A stretch of DNA of 64,000 nucleotides from Prolixibacter denitrificans (GTDB lineage: Bacteria; Bacteroidota; Bacteroidia; Bacteroidales; Prolixibacteraceae). How positions within the stretch are numbered: the stretch's first letter is position 1; each line of letters opens with the position of its first letter. Of the stretch, positions 7,768 through 17,814 are shown piece after piece. The notes beneath the pieces were generated by a model. It worked only from the letters and a program-made list of their open reading frames with translations. It did no database searches and had not been told where the DNA came from. The position numbers and the translations under genes were made by a program. The DNA lies in the NCBI RefSeq assembly GCF_003014495.1, contig NZ_PYGC01000014.1, forward strand, positions 1 through 64,000, in the 5' to 3' direction.

Positions 7768-9039
7768 TTATTTTTTAGGCGTCAGCAATTTCTTCGAAAG
7801 TGGTTTTACCCAGAGTGTTTCGAGTAATACGGAAATCAATACGGTCATAATCGTGGCCGAGAGAATAATCTCACCCCAATAAATCAGGGTTTGGTCATGA
7901 CTCATAAATCCGATATTGAGAGGAATAGCCGCCAAAGCTGCCGGAACCACTCCTCTTGGCCCTTCCAGTGAAATAAACAAGTATTCTTTCCAGTTCCATT
8001 TTTTCAACGGCACGATGGCTAACGCAGCAATGGGACGGGCAATAAAAACAACCCCTAAAGCAATGATAGCACCTTTTAACAAGGTTTCGTTGAGAACAGA
8101 AATATTAACAGTGGCACCGAACAAAATAAAGATGAACACACTGGCCAAATCAGAGATGATTTCGTTAAAGTGCATCTCCTCATCAACGAATTTATTGAAC
8201 CCTTCGTGTTCGTTCCATTTCTTAAACAGGATGGCGTGGTTTCCGAAGACAATCCCGATGATGGTCGCCACCAGGTATCCCGATGACTGAGCAGCTTCAC
8301 CGACCAGGAAACCTCCGAATGCGATGGAAATACCAAAAATCTGAGGAAACAGTCCCGGTTTCAGCCAACGGATGGTCCAGTAACCGAGCACTCCCATTCC
8401 CAGTCCCAGCGCCAGGGATGAAACAATCACATAGAGGAAGTAAATCACTCCGGCCGGATAAATGGAGGTGTACTGTGCGATATTTTCGATGAGATGCGCC
8501 TGGTCGGCATGCGGAGCCACCATGGCAATGGCCAGGGTACTCAACACAATCGCCAGCGGATCGTTGAAAATGGATTCGGTGACAATCACGGTTTTGATGT
8601 TCTCATCCACCTTGTTCTGCTTGAACAGGGGAATCAACGTAGCCGGGTCGGTGGCCGCCACAACGGTTCCGAAAAGCATTCCGGCTCCAAAAGGAAGGTT
8701 GAACAGATAAGAGAACAAGAAGCCACTGACGGCGGCTGTTAGAATCATCCCGACGGTAGCCATTATCCCGATGGTTGCAATGTGCTTTTTAATCATGGAC
8801 CACTTCAGGTTGTGTCCCTCTGTATATAAGATGAGGACCAATCCCAGCACACGGGCATAATTAAAAATAGTGTGTCCCTGGTCATTCGGAATCAATCCAA
8901 AAACAGGTCCAAATAAGAAGCCCAGAACAATCAGTATCGGAATAGAGGAAATATGCACTTTTTCACTCAGCAAAAACGCAAAAAATCCGAGCGTCATGAC
9001 GGAGATAATGGTTAAGTCAATAAGATCTGTATGCGACAT
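7768..9039 (-). CDS. Cation:proton antiporter, CPA1/NhaP type (423 aa)
   Basis: An inner-membrane Na+(K+)/H+ exchanger with about 12 hydrophobic segments. Signature elements: ATDPATLIPL and the FNDPLAIVLS helix with the ND pair, corresponding to the ion-binding Asp region of NhaP, and GPRGVVPAALAA near the C-terminal core. The length fits a transporter without a large regulatory tail. It probably contributes to pH and sodium homeostasis, suitable for a marine or brackish organism. Single gene, convergent with the acyltransferase-like gene. Confidence 0.9.
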   Translation of the reverse strand: MSHTDLIDLTIISVMTLGFFAFLLSEKVHISSIPILIVLGFLFGPVFGLIPNDQGHTIFNYARVLGLVLILYTEGHNLKWSMIKKHIATIGIMATVGMILTAAVSGFLFSYLFNLPFGAGMLFGTVVAATDPATLIPLFKQNKVDENIKTVIVTESIFNDPLAIVLSTLAIAMVAPHADQAHLIENIAQYTSIYPAGVIYFLYVIVSSLALGLGMGVLGYWTIRWLKPGLFPQIFGISIAFGGFLVGEAAQSSGYLVATIIGIVFGNHAILFKKWNEHEGFNKFVDEEMHFNEIISDLASVFIFILFGATVNISVLNETLLKGAIIALGVVFIARPIAALAIVPLKKWNWKEYLFISLEGPRGVVPAALAAIPLNIGFMSHDQTLIYWGEIILSATIMTVLISVLLETLWVKPLSKKLLTPKK

Positions 9040-9328
9040 TTTATGGTTCTTTAATCTGGTTATATTACAATTATAGAATCATCCGATTCCGGTATCCACT
9101 ATAACAATTGTCAACTCAAAAAATCAGGGTACAAATATAAAAAAGCTCGTAGATTGTTTCTAAATAAGATGCCGATTTTAAGCAAAAATGTTTTTAAGCA
9201 CAGCACATACTCCCCAACCTACAGGTTTGTTAACCGAAATACATTAAATTTTAGGTTTCTGAATTGAATAGCGAACCTTACTCTAAACAAAAAAAAGTGT
9301 TTCCCTAAAAAAATGGTTCCCAATATTA

Positions 9329-11290
9329 TCAGGCAAGCGGCAGCGTAAACCAGAACTCGGAGCCCTTGCCTTCTGCACTGTTCACATGAATCTCGCCGCC
9401 GTGCATTTCCACGAACTCTTTGCACAGGAACAGTCCCAGGCCGGTTCCTTTTTCGTTACCAGTACCAGGAAGGCTATCGATGGTCCGGCTTTTGAAGAGC
9501 TCGGCCATTCGTTCCGGAGAAATGCCAACGCCGTTGTCTTTCACCGAAACTTTCACCTGCTTCTCCTTCATTTCGATTGACAGATCGATGGTTCCGTTGG
9601 GGTTGGTAAACTTCAATGCATTGTTCAGCAAATTAACCAGCACGATCTGGAGCAGATTCTTATCGGCATTCACCATCACCTCTGCACCGGCGTTAACGCG
9701 GAATTGAATCTCTTTCATCCGGGCCTGGTTATCGAACATCGATTTCACATCGGTCAGCAATCCGCTCAAATCGAACTCTTCCTTGTACAATCGAATGGTA
9801 TGTTGCTGTGAGCGGGCCCAGGTCAGCAAATTGGAGATGAAACGATAGGTCTCTTCCGAGGTTTGCTGAATCAAACGGCCGTTACTTTTGGCCCCAGCCA
9901 TATCACCTTCGTCCAGATCCTCCATCAACAGCTCGCTCGTTCCCAACAGCGCATTGAACGAACTGACCAGATCATGCGAAACAATGGAGAGGATTTTATC
10001 TTTCGATTGGTTCGACTGCAACAGCTCGGCGCTTAACCGGGAGACGGTCCGGTGCCGCAGAACGAGAACAAGCGAAAGTACCAACAGCAATACGATGATT
10101 ATTATGGCATAAATCTGGTCCTTCTGTTTTGCCTTTAAGTCCTGATGAACACGATTTAACTGCTCTGTCATCTGAAACCGGTCCTTAATTTCGGACAAGG
10201 TTTGATACTGCAAAGCCGAAAACAACGAATCGTACGTGGCAACATAGTTCTGATAGTTCCCCGATGACTTACGAAACTCTTTTAACTGATGATAGAATTC
10301 GCCCTTGGCTCTGTATACCTTCAGAATATTCGGGGTAAGTTTCGATTTCCGCGCGTTGACCAGGGCCTCATCCAGGATTTGTTCCCCTTCTTTCTCTTTT
10401 CCTGTATTCGCCAACACCTTCGCCATTCCCAATTGGCTATCAATCTCACCCGTTGGATTTTTCCTTTCCCGGCATAACTTCAATGCCCCCTTAAAATAAA
10501 CATAGGCCGAATCGTACTGAGCTTTGCGCAGAAAAACATCGCCCATTCCCTGCATGGAATAAGCCATGTAGTTCTTGTTCTTAATTTGCTCGTGCTTTTC
10601 CAGCGACCGGCGGAAATAATACATGGCCGAATCGGTCTGCCCTTTCAGCAACAATGTCCGCGCAATTTCCAGGTTGGCTGAAGCAATCCCGGTGGAATCG
10701 TTAAAGGTTTGGCGAAGGGCAATTGCCTTCCGGAAGTAATCGAGCGCCGTATTGTATTTCTCGTTAATACGGCTCAACTCCCCCATGTTGATGTAACTGT
10801 ACGCAATACCGGGTGCATTATGCAAACGCTCGAATATGGCCATCGATTTTTTAGCATACTCGAACGCCAGCGGAATATTCCCAATCTTGTAGAAAGCGTC
10901 CCCCAGGTTATTGTACACATAAGCAATTTCCACCGAATCCTTTACCTGCAAACTAAGAGGCAATCCCAGGTCGTAATACGATATCCCTTTCTGAATCTCG
11001 TACTTGTAATGCTGATACAGGACACCGACGTAATTGTAGAGCGTGGCCAACTCTTTATCGTAGCCTTCCGCTTTGGCAATCTTTATCGCTTTCAGTCCAT
11101 ACTGAATAGCCTCATCAGTGTTCTTTTCCCGGTTTTTCCAACACCATGCCGAAAGCATTTTCACCTGCTCCAGCTTGGGCAGCGAATCAAGTTTTTTCAA
11201 TTCACCGGACGAGATGGTTTGCCCGTAAAGTTGCGAACTGAATGCAAATGCCAGAATGTATATAGTGAAATACAACAGTTTCCTGTTCAT
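9329..11290 (-). CDS. TPR-containing sensor histidine kinase (653 aa)
   Basis: Signal peptide MNRKLLYFTIYILAFAFSS... ending near YGQ, then a periplasmic tetratricopeptide array (about residues 60-370, repeats such as AYVYNNLGDAFYKIGNIPLAFEYAKK). A coiled coil and one transmembrane helix (IYAIIIIVLLLVLSLVLVL) follow. Next come the HisKA dimerisation domain with the phospho-acceptor His in SIVSHDLVSSFNALLG and a HATPase_c domain (NLLNNALKFT N-box, DNGVGI G1, GTGLGL G2). I chose ATG 11290 because it gives the signal peptide; the frame is open to 11374. No response regulator lies next to it, so it is an orphan kinase whose partner is unknown. Confidence 0.92.
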   Translation of the reverse strand: MNRKLLYFTIYILAFAFSSQLYGQTISSGELKKLDSLPKLEQVKMLSAWCWKNREKNTDEAIQYGLKAIKIAKAEGYDKELATLYNYVGVLYQHYKYEIQKGISYYDLGLPLSLQVKDSVEIAYVYNNLGDAFYKIGNIPLAFEYAKKSMAIFERLHNAPGIAYSYINMGELSRINEKYNTALDYFRKAIALRQTFNDSTGIASANLEIARTLLLKGQTDSAMYYFRRSLEKHEQIKNKNYMAYSMQGMGDVFLRKAQYDSAYVYFKGALKLCRERKNPTGEIDSQLGMAKVLANTGKEKEGEQILDEALVNARKSKLTPNILKVYRAKGEFYHQLKEFRKSSGNYQNYVATYDSLFSALQYQTLSEIKDRFQMTEQLNRVHQDLKAKQKDQIYAIIIIVLLLVLSLVLVLRHRTVSRLSAELLQSNQSKDKILSIVSHDLVSSFNALLGTSELLMEDLDEGDMAGAKSNGRLIQQTSEETYRFISNLLTWARSQQHTIRLYKEEFDLSGLLTDVKSMFDNQARMKEIQFRVNAGAEVMVNADKNLLQIVLVNLLNNALKFTNPNGTIDLSIEMKEKQVKVSVKDNGVGISPERMAELFKSRTIDSLPGTGNEKGTGLGLFLCKEFVEMHGGEIHVNSAEGKGSEFWFTLPLA

Positions 11291-11463
11291 ACGATGCTCA
11301 AAATTTGCGCTAAAGTTAAAAATTAAACGTGTTGAATTAAACGGTTTTCCCTGTCCAATATTGCAGTGCAGCAATCTTTACACAGGAAATTTGTATACCA
11401 AGAGATTATTTAAAAAGAGGAATTATCCTGACGAAGCAGAAATAATCCCTCTCAATCAATAAA

Positions 11464-12237
11464 TTAAAGCTTTCTTCCGATATAGAAAACGTAACCGTAA
11501 TAATCCTTGTATTTGTGGTACAGCTGAACCTCATGCCGTTGGTTGGCAATGAACTCTTCTGCCGCTTTATTTCCGGCGTTTTTCTTCAGAAAAGCTTCAT
11601 GTGCTGCCTCCTGCGGCGAGTAAAAATCTTCGGTCCAACAGCTTTCCGGAAGGATGAAGGTTGCTACCGGAACGTACCCGGCTTGTTGCATTTGGGCTAC
11701 CTTGCGGGGAATTGTGTCAATCTCCGGGTAAGCATCCTGCCAAAATTCATCAATCTCAGCCGGACGTTCGTCGGTAAACCACGAGGCTTCGGAAACGGCA
11801 AGATAGCCACCTCGTTTCAGAAACTGCCGCCATTCGTTCAGTCCACGCTCAAAGCCTATGTTGTAGATCGCGCCTTCCGACCAAATCAGGTCCAGTTCTT
11901 CTTCCTGATAAGGAAGATCATCCATGGAACCAACGATGCCTTTTACCCGATTTTGTAAATTCAGCTTACGTGCATTAGCATTGAATAGGTCTACAAATTT
12001 GGTAAACAAATCGACACCGGTAATTTGTCCAGGAGCGTGCTGTGCCAACACCATCGTTTGGCCGCCTGTTCCACAACCAAGGTCCACAATGCGGGACTTG
12101 TCCGTCAGATTGTCGACAAAGCTCAATGCCTTCATTGTTATTTCCGGACTGCCGGGGCCTTGTCTCTCAACGGTGGCAAAATATTCGCAGATTAAGTTTA
12201 CATCGAATTCGTGAATGGATTTATTTTCGTTACTCAT
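11464..12237 (-). CDS. Class I SAM-dependent methyltransferase (257 aa)
   Basis: Motif I is [10 protein letters not shown] (about residues 55-64), followed by an acidic end of strand 2 (ITGVDLF) and motif post-[15 protein letters not shown]. This is a typical Rossmann-fold methyltransferase of the UbiE/Methyltransf_11 type. The C-terminal region is variable and gives no clue to the substrate. It is transcribed alone, in the same direction as the histidine kinase gene downstream (90 bp after its stop to the frame limit of that gene). Confidence 0.88.
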   Translation of the reverse strand: MSNENKSIHEFDVNLICEYFATVERQGPGSPEITMKALSFVDNLTDKSRIVDLGCGTGGQTMVLAQHAPGQITGVDLFTKFVDLFNANARKLNLQNRVKGIVGSMDDLPYQEEELDLIWSEGAIYNIGFERGLNEWRQFLKRGGYLAVSEASWFTDERPAEIDEFWQDAYPEIDTIPRKVAQMQQAGYVPVATFILPESCWTEDFYSPQEAAHEAFLKKNAGNKAAEEFIANQRHEVQLYHKYKDYYGYVFYIGRKL

Positions 12238-12579
12238 GATGTTTAAATTTAAGATACCTGAAACCTCCGCACAATGGCACAGTGCTCATCCGCAGGGCAT
12301 CAGAAAATGATTTATTATACAGACATGAAAATAACTCCGGCAGGAATGTGCCTGAGTTGCTTAAGGGATAACCCCGGCAGAACGCCTAAGGTTATTTACT
12401 TCACCAAATCCAAATTCAATTTAAACATCCAATGATTTTAGACGGGGTAAAGGTAAGGATTTTTCAGCTACTGATTATCAATAAAATGTAATTTATCCCC
12501 TCTTTTTTTTCAGAAAAATGTAACGATTCGCCAATTGTAAGTCTAATCAAACAGAAACCGTGATTTAAAAAGTAAACTG
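12238..12579. other. Intergenic region, no gene seen
   Basis: This 342-bp stretch separates the divergent methyltransferase and a small membrane protein. The only structure noticed is an inverted repeat ATAACC (12368-12373) / GGTTAT (12390-12395) with a GC-rich interior. No open frame with a recognisable product or convincing start is present. Confidence 0.5.
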
Positions 12580-12786
12580 ATGAAAAAAACGATACGCTTC
12601 CTTCTCTTCCTGACTTTTGGTGTTGGCAACCTGCTCCTGATTTTTAGCCGAATATTCAGCGACCATCTGAATGATTTTCTGTTGGGATTTCTGGAAGGAA
12701 TTTCCGTTGTGCTCATTATCAATGGAACAATATACCTGACCCGTTGTGCCATTAAGCGGGAACATCCGTTGAAGACCAACAAATAA
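12580..12786 (+). CDS. Small two-helix membrane protein (68 aa)
   Basis: MKKTIRFLLFLTFGVGNLLLIFSR forms one hydrophobic segment and a second (about residues 35-55, FLEGISVVLIINGTIYLTR) follows, ending in a basic tail. That is a plausible two-pass inner-membrane peptide, with Lys-rich N-terminus and no known family. The overlapping minus-strand frames have no such pattern. Convergent with the DUF819 gene (18-bp gap). Function unknown; moderate confidence that it is real. Confidence 0.6.
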   Translation: MKKTIRFLLFLTFGVGNLLLIFSRIFSDHLNDFLLGFLEGISVVLIINGTIYLTRCAIKREHPLKTNK

Positions 12787-12804
12787 GGTAAACTGAAAAA
12801 TAGC

Positions 12805-13959
12805 TTACCAGTTCTTTAGCAGCTCAGCAATCACAAAGCCGAGGTAGTTGCCAATGGCGTAGCCGATAATACCAACGGTCAGGCCGGGAACTACAATGCG
12901 GCGGTTATGAAGCGCTCCGGCGACGACCGGCACAAAGGGCGGACTGCAAATCAATGCCGTGCTGGTAATGATAACCGTATCGGTGTCAATTTTGAAAATG
13001 CGCGACAGGATGACCTGCAACACAAGCGAACCGAAAATTACCATCGAGACGTAATAGAAAAGGGTTGGCGCGCCGTTAATCAGGTCCGGAATATTTACCA
13101 TGGAAGCCACCACCACGCTAAACACCAGCACCAGGTACATGCCCAGCTCAAACGATTTCTCGATGCGGTTAAACGCCGGCACAAACGAAGCAGCCAGTCC
13201 CAACGTCGTAATCAGCAACATCACCACCGGTACCTGGTAGCTCTCAGGAAACAGGAAAGACGCACCTCCTGCTACCGCGAAAATAGCAACAGCCAACGCA
13301 AATGCCTTCAGCAACGGAATGTACTTATCACGCTTCAGCATGCCCCAATACGGATCGCTTCCATCCATTTCGGTAAAATCATCCGCCTGATGCGTTACTT
13401 TCGGGGTAACCGGCAACACCCAGTTGAAAACCCGCTGCCCAACCGAAATCAGGAAAAAGAAATAGGCTCCCGAAATAATTAAGTCGCTGGTGTGCGTGAT
13501 AAGATAATGCGTATCGTCTACTCCCAACATAAACTTCAGGGAAGCGAGGTTCGGCGTGCCCCCGGTATAAACGCCAATCAACATGCCGGCAATCTTCCAC
13601 AAATCGTCCTCTTGTCCCCGTAACGTCAGGTAACCTATGACCACAACCACCGTCACGCTGAAAATACCGATTATCATCGCAATCATGGTACGCCGGGCCA
13701 AATGCATTGCATCGCGCAGATTAGAGGAGAAAAGCATCAGCGGAATGGCCAGCGGAATAACGATAGCTGTGATGGTATCCTGAATCGCATGGCTTCCTTC
13801 AGGCAAAATCGGCAGGTTACCCAGCAACAGTCCGACGAGGTAAGCCACGACCACCGCACCAAGCTTATTGACAAACTTGTATCGATGATTCAGGTGCAGA
13901 ACCAGCAACGGAGAAAATAAATAAAAGATAACCAACAGAATTTGTTTCAGGAGCAACAT
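12805..13959 (-). CDS. DUF819 (YjcL-like) family membrane protein (384 aa)
   Basis: A polytopic inner-membrane protein with about 10-11 hydrophobic segments and the family hallmark VYTGGTPNLASL. DUF819 proteins are proposed transporters of unknown substrate. I chose ATG 13959 (MLLLKQILLVIFYLFSP), where family members typically begin with the first membrane helix; the open frame extends to 14013. The charged loop with HQADDFTEMDGSD (about residue 200) is cytosolic or periplasmic and family-typical in position. Single gene. Confidence 0.88.
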   Translation of the reverse strand: MLLLKQILLVIFYLFSPLLVLHLNHRYKFVNKLGAVVVAYLVGLLLGNLPILPEGSHAIQDTITAIVIPLAIPLMLFSSNLRDAMHLARRTMIAMIIGIFSVTVVVVIGYLTLRGQEDDLWKIAGMLIGVYTGGTPNLASLKFMLGVDDTHYLITHTSDLIISGAYFFFLISVGQRVFNWVLPVTPKVTHQADDFTEMDGSDPYWGMLKRDKYIPLLKAFALAVAIFAVAGGASFLFPESYQVPVVMLLITTLGLAASFVPAFNRIEKSFELGMYLVLVFSVVVASMVNIPDLINGAPTLFYYVSMVIFGSLVLQVILSRIFKIDTDTVIITSTALICSPPFVPVVAGALHNRRIVVPGLTVGIIGYAIGNYLGFVIAELLKNW

Positions 13960-14143
13960 AAGCTTAAGTTTATGTACAGCAAAGTGGCCGTAAAAATAGG
14001 ATAATATCCGCACTTCGCCTATTTCAATAAGTCATCGGGGAGTTGGCAATGAACCTCCGGAGACGTTCCCTGTTAATGGGAAGCACCAAAAATATTTTCC
14101 GTTATCGAATTCTTTATCACAAAAAGTTAACGTTCAAACCATC

Positions 14144-14788
14144 ATGAGAACAGCAGTTATTGCCGGAGCATCCGGCCTGGTAGGTAAAGAACTTGTTTAT
14201 TATCTTTCCGGTTCGCCGGAATATAGCCGCATCCATTTATTGGTTCGTCGCCAAATGGAAAATCCGGGCGATAAAATCATCGAACACCTGATTGATTTTG
14301 ACCAGCTGGTGGATTTTTCGCTGGAAGAGCGCATCGACGACGTGTATTGTGCATTGGGCACGACCATGAAAAAAGCCGGCAGCAAAGACGCTTTTCGGAG
14401 AGTGGACCTCGAATACGTCGTCACGCTGGCCAAACGCGCCAAAGAACTGGGTGCCCATCGCTTCCTGGTCGTCAGTTCGATGGGAGCCGACCCAAAATCG
14501 ATGTTTTTCTACAACCGCATTAAAGGAAAAATGGAGAAGGCCATCCGGAAAGTCGGAATGGAAACCACGATTATCGTGCGTCCTTCGCTTTTGTTGGGCG
14601 ACCGTAAGGAGAAACGATTTAGCGAAGAGTTCAGTGCCGTGTTGATGAAAATTCTTCGCCCTCTTATTCCTAAGAAGTACCGTGCCGTATCGGCCGGAAA
14701 AGTAGCCGGAAGCATGTATCACATGGCGCTAACTGCCAGTCCGGGATTGCACATTCTGGAATCGAACGAAATTCAGGATATGGAATAA
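14144..14788 (+). CDS. NAD(P)H-binding oxidoreductase, atypical SDR (HTATIP2-like, 214 aa)
   Basis: The N-terminus has a GASGLVGKE dinucleotide-binding loop in a beta-alpha-beta fold, followed by VYCALGTT and VSSMGAD strands typical of the atypical SDR group with NAD(P)H-binding domain (YbjT/HTATIP2-like). The classical YxxxK is present as YNRIKGKME. At 214 aa it matches the family. Substrate unknown; may act as a redox sensor or reductase. It is convergent with the trkH gene. Confidence 0.85.
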   Translation: MRTAVIAGASGLVGKELVYYLSGSPEYSRIHLLVRRQMENPGDKIIEHLIDFDQLVDFSLEERIDDVYCALGTTMKKAGSKDAFRRVDLEYVVTLAKRAKELGAHRFLVVSSMGADPKSMFFYNRIKGKMEKAIRKVGMETTIIVRPSLLLGDRKEKRFSEEFSAVLMKILRPLIPKKYRAVSAGKVAGSMYHMALTASPGLHILESNEIQDME

Positions 14789-14815
14789 GTTTCCAACGAA
14801 AAGAATCAGAAAGAA

Positions 14816-16270
14816 TCAGGTTTTATAGAAAGACGGTGTGAAGATGGCCAGTACCGAAAGAATCTCCAGACGGCCCAGTATCATATTAAACGAAAGGTAG
14901 TATTTCCCAAAATCGGTTATTCCGGAAAAGTTGTTGGCGGGTCCTACCTTGCCCAATCCCGGACCAATTCCGCCAAGCGTAGTAATCACACTGCTGAATG
15001 CCGATTTATAATCGAGGCCGGTGCTCATCATGATGATAGAACCAACCAGGAAGGTCAGTAAATAAATAAAAGCGAAGGAATAGATACTCAGGATCACCCG
15101 CTCGCTGACCACCTGTTTATTGTACCGAACCTGAACGACGGAGTGTCGGCTGATCATTTTATGAAAGATACGTCGCGCATTCTTAAACATGATCAAATGA
15201 CGTGCGACCTTAATTCCTCCACCGGTCGACCCCACGCTGGCCCCGATAAACATGATAAAGAAGATCACCAGAATGGCCATGGGCGGCCACTGACTGTAAT
15301 CAGCCGACGAAAATCCGGTTGCTGTAATGATGGAAACCACCTGGAAGAGCGATTGGCGGAAAGCTTCCTCCAGATCGCCATGATAAAAATGGCGAACCTC
15401 GTTGGCCAGAAAGAGAGAAACCAGGATGAGAATTCCCCAGTACAAGCGGAACTCTTCGTTTTTAAACACGGCTTTCCACTTTTTATGAAAGAAGAAATAG
15501 TGCAGTGAGAAATTCATTCCCGAAAGGGCCATAAAAACAATCAGCACATACTGAATGTACGGCGAAAACTGCATGGCACTGGTGTTCTTTGTAGAAAAAC
15601 CACCCGTGGCTACCGTTGCAAACGAATGGCACACCGAATCGAACCAATCCATGCCACCGGCCATTAGTAAAATGGTTTCGGCCACCGTCAGCACGAGGTA
15701 GATGAACCACAAACGTTTGGCTACATCGATGAAGCGCGGTTTGATTTTGTCAACTCCGAAGAAGGAACCTTCGGCTATCATCAAATGCTGTCCTCCCACC
15801 CTGAAATACGGCATGATAGCAATTACCAGCACGATAATTCCCATACCACCAATCCAGTGCGTTTCCGCACGCCAGAACAGAATGCCTTTCGACAATCCTT
15901 CAATGTCAACCAGAATGGAGGAACCAGTCGTGGTAAATCCTGAAACCGTTTCGAAAAATGCATCAACAAAGCGAGGAATCGACTGACTCAGCAGGTAAGG
16001 CAATGTTCCAAACAATGAAATGAAAATCCAAACCAGTACCACCACCAGAAAGCTGTCACGTAAGCCAGGCTCTTTCACCAGGTTACGATAGGTCGACAGC
16101 ACCATCGTACCGCCTACTGCCAGCGTAATCACAAATGACCAGGCAATAGCATACACATCGGTACCTCCATACAAAAGCGAGATGGGAATATCGACAAGCA
16201 TGAACATGCTTTCAAAAATCAAAGCAATGCCCAGTGTATTGGTTACCAGTTTAAAGTTTATATCCTTCAT
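14816..16270 (-). CDS. TrkH-family potassium uptake protein (484 aa)
   Basis: The membrane subunit of a Trk/Ktr K+ uptake system. Four degenerate pore loops are visible: SGFTTTGSSI, FATVATGGFSTK, IITATGFSSADY and the last near TTLGGIGPGLGKVGPANNFS, each with the selectivity-filter glycine. About ten to twelve helices are predicted. The TrkA/KtrA regulatory subunit is not in the neighbourhood, so it must be encoded elsewhere if needed. Single-gene unit. Confidence 0.92.
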   Translation of the reverse strand: MKDINFKLVTNTLGIALIFESMFMLVDIPISLLYGGTDVYAIAWSFVITLAVGGTMVLSTYRNLVKEPGLRDSFLVVVLVWIFISLFGTLPYLLSQSIPRFVDAFFETVSGFTTTGSSILVDIEGLSKGILFWRAETHWIGGMGIIVLVIAIMPYFRVGGQHLMIAEGSFFGVDKIKPRFIDVAKRLWFIYLVLTVAETILLMAGGMDWFDSVCHSFATVATGGFSTKNTSAMQFSPYIQYVLIVFMALSGMNFSLHYFFFHKKWKAVFKNEEFRLYWGILILVSLFLANEVRHFYHGDLEEAFRQSLFQVVSIITATGFSSADYSQWPPMAILVIFFIMFIGASVGSTGGGIKVARHLIMFKNARRIFHKMISRHSVVQVRYNKQVVSERVILSIYSFAFIYLLTFLVGSIIMMSTGLDYKSAFSSVITTLGGIGPGLGKVGPANNFSGITDFGKYYLSFNMILGRLEILSVLAIFTPSFYKT

Positions 16271-16359
16271 TCAAATGTTTGAGATGAGTTGCCTGCACCC
16301 TTAAATCAGCTTACTTCGATTAAAACAAAATTGATTAGAAAAAGCTTAATATTCTTGTT

Positions 16360-16695
16360 TTAACAAGCAGGAGGCGATGAATCGGATAAATGCAAAGGGA
16401 TATGATGATCTTTCAGGGCGTGAGAAGAGGCGAAACAAAATGCGCTATCGGACGCCAACCTTCGCTCTGCCCCGACGGGAAGTGCAAAAGTAAGGGCCTG
16501 CTGCTCCACTTCCGGAGTCACTTCAGTTGGATTGTCTGCGGTATCACCCAACAGCGCCCAAACCATAGCAGATTTCGCTGGCTCTTTGTTTCCGTCATAT
16601 TGTTCGGAAAATTGAACATATATTTTGCCTGTCACCTGCAAAACACAGATAAACATGACGAAAACAATACTATGTCGAATGAGCCTGCTTTTCAT
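16360..16695 (-). CDS. Small exported or membrane-anchored hypothetical protein (111 aa)
   Basis: The chosen start MKSRLIRHSIVFVMFICVLQVTG gives a basic N-terminus followed by a hydrophobic core that looks like a signal peptide or anchor. The remainder is polar with several Cys, and has no recognised domain. The frame is open further upstream to 16740. A plus-strand frame overlaps almost all of it (16390-16752) but lacks such an organised N-terminus. Located upstream of trkH on the same strand with about 90 bp between. Moderate confidence. Confidence 0.5.
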   Translation of the reverse strand: MKSRLIRHSIVFVMFICVLQVTGKIYVQFSEQYDGNKEPAKSAMVWALLGDTADNPTEVTPEVEQQALTFALPVGAERRLASDSAFCFASSHALKDHHIPLHLSDSSPPAC

Positions 16696-16999
16696 TTTAA
16701 CGGCGCAAAAATAGAATATTTCCTTCCTATTCAAAGCCATCCATCTGCCTAATTTAACACTTAAATGGGTAAGATAAGATTAATTAAACATTGATTTAAG
16801 ATTCAACTTCGTCAAGACAATGAGCATAATGTTCGTTGCCTCCGAAAGAAACAACGAAGATATCCGCTCAATTTGTTCCCCGCATCAATAATTGGTAACT
16901 TCAAGGTTTATGTGAAACATGGATAAATGGAAAGAGCATGCTGTTCCATTTACTGTTTTGTATCGACCATCTGATAATGAACGAATTTAACTTCCACAT

Positions 17000-17806
17000 A
17001 TGACAACAGAAACGGGTGAATCATTTGCCCTTTTGACCGGTGCCAGTCAAGGACTGGGGAAACACATGGCTTTAGAGCTGGCCAAAAGACAATTCAATAC
17101 CATTCTGGTAGCATTACCCAACGAAGATATCCAAAGCATTGCCAAACAGTGCAGAGCTCTTGGGGTGAAGGCTTATTACTATGAAACAGACCTGACGAAG
17201 AAGGAAAATCTTTTAGCGCTCACCCACTGGCTTAATGAAAATTTCAACATCAGTATTCTCATCAACAATGCGGGTTTGGGTGGAACAGAAAGTTTCCATG
17301 AAACCAACGTTGATTATGTCGATCGCATCATTCAGTTAAACATCCGGGCTACCGCGATGATCACCCACCAGTTGTTGCCCAACATGATGCAGCAAAAGCA
17401 AGCCTACATCCTCAACGTTTCCAGTATGGCTTCATTCTGTCCGATGGCCTACAAGGCAGTTTATTCAGCATCCAAACGCTTCATTCAACACTTTTCCCGC
17501 AGTTTGCACCAGGAACTAAAACACAGTCATGTATTTGTCAGCGTGGTGCATCCCGGCCCCATGAAAACCAACAACGACGTCACGCAACGTATCAAACGAC
17601 AAGGAATACTGGGGAAAATCGGACTGCTTTCGCCGGAAGAAGTAGCCCGGAGGAGTATTCACCAGCTGTTGAAAAAGAAATCGTTTATTCTGTTGGGCTG
17701 GAGCAATCGTCTGAGCTGGCTTTTCATGCGCTTTGTCCCCACGTGGATCAAGTTTCCCATGCTGAACCGGGCTTTCCGGCGCGAATCGAAATTTCAAATT
17801 GAATAA
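17000..17806 (+). CDS. SDR-family oxidoreductase (268 aa)
   Basis: Classical short-chain dehydrogenase: LLTGASQGLGKH (residues 11-22) for cofactor binding, LINNAGLGG, the catalytic Ser in LNVSSMASF, and YSASKRF with Tyr and Lys. The C-terminal region is rich in aromatic and basic residues (WSNRLSWLFMRFVPTWIKF), suggesting membrane association. The downstream epimerase starts 8 bp after its stop, so both probably belong to one transcript. Substrate unknown; similar proteins are annotated as acyl-CoA or ketoacyl reductases. Confidence 0.9.
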   Translation: MTTETGESFALLTGASQGLGKHMALELAKRQFNTILVALPNEDIQSIAKQCRALGVKAYYYETDLTKKENLLALTHWLNENFNISILINNAGLGGTESFHETNVDYVDRIIQLNIRATAMITHQLLPNMMQQKQAYILNVSSMASFCPMAYKAVYSASKRFIQHFSRSLHQELKHSHVFVSVVHPGPMKTNNDVTQRIKRQGILGKIGLLSPEEVARRSIHQLLKKKSFILLGWSNRLSWLFMRFVPTWIKFPMLNRAFRRESKFQIE

Positions 17807-17814
17807 GAAAATGT

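Noticed and set aside
12368-12395. Riboswitch or terminator at the ATAACC/GGTTAT inverted repeat
   Set aside because: The stem is short, no T-tract follows, and nothing resembles a known riboswitch.
16390-16752. Plus-strand frame overlapping the small minus-strand gene
   Set aside because: No organised N-terminus or signal, basic low-complexity composition; the minus-strand frame has a signal-peptide-like start.
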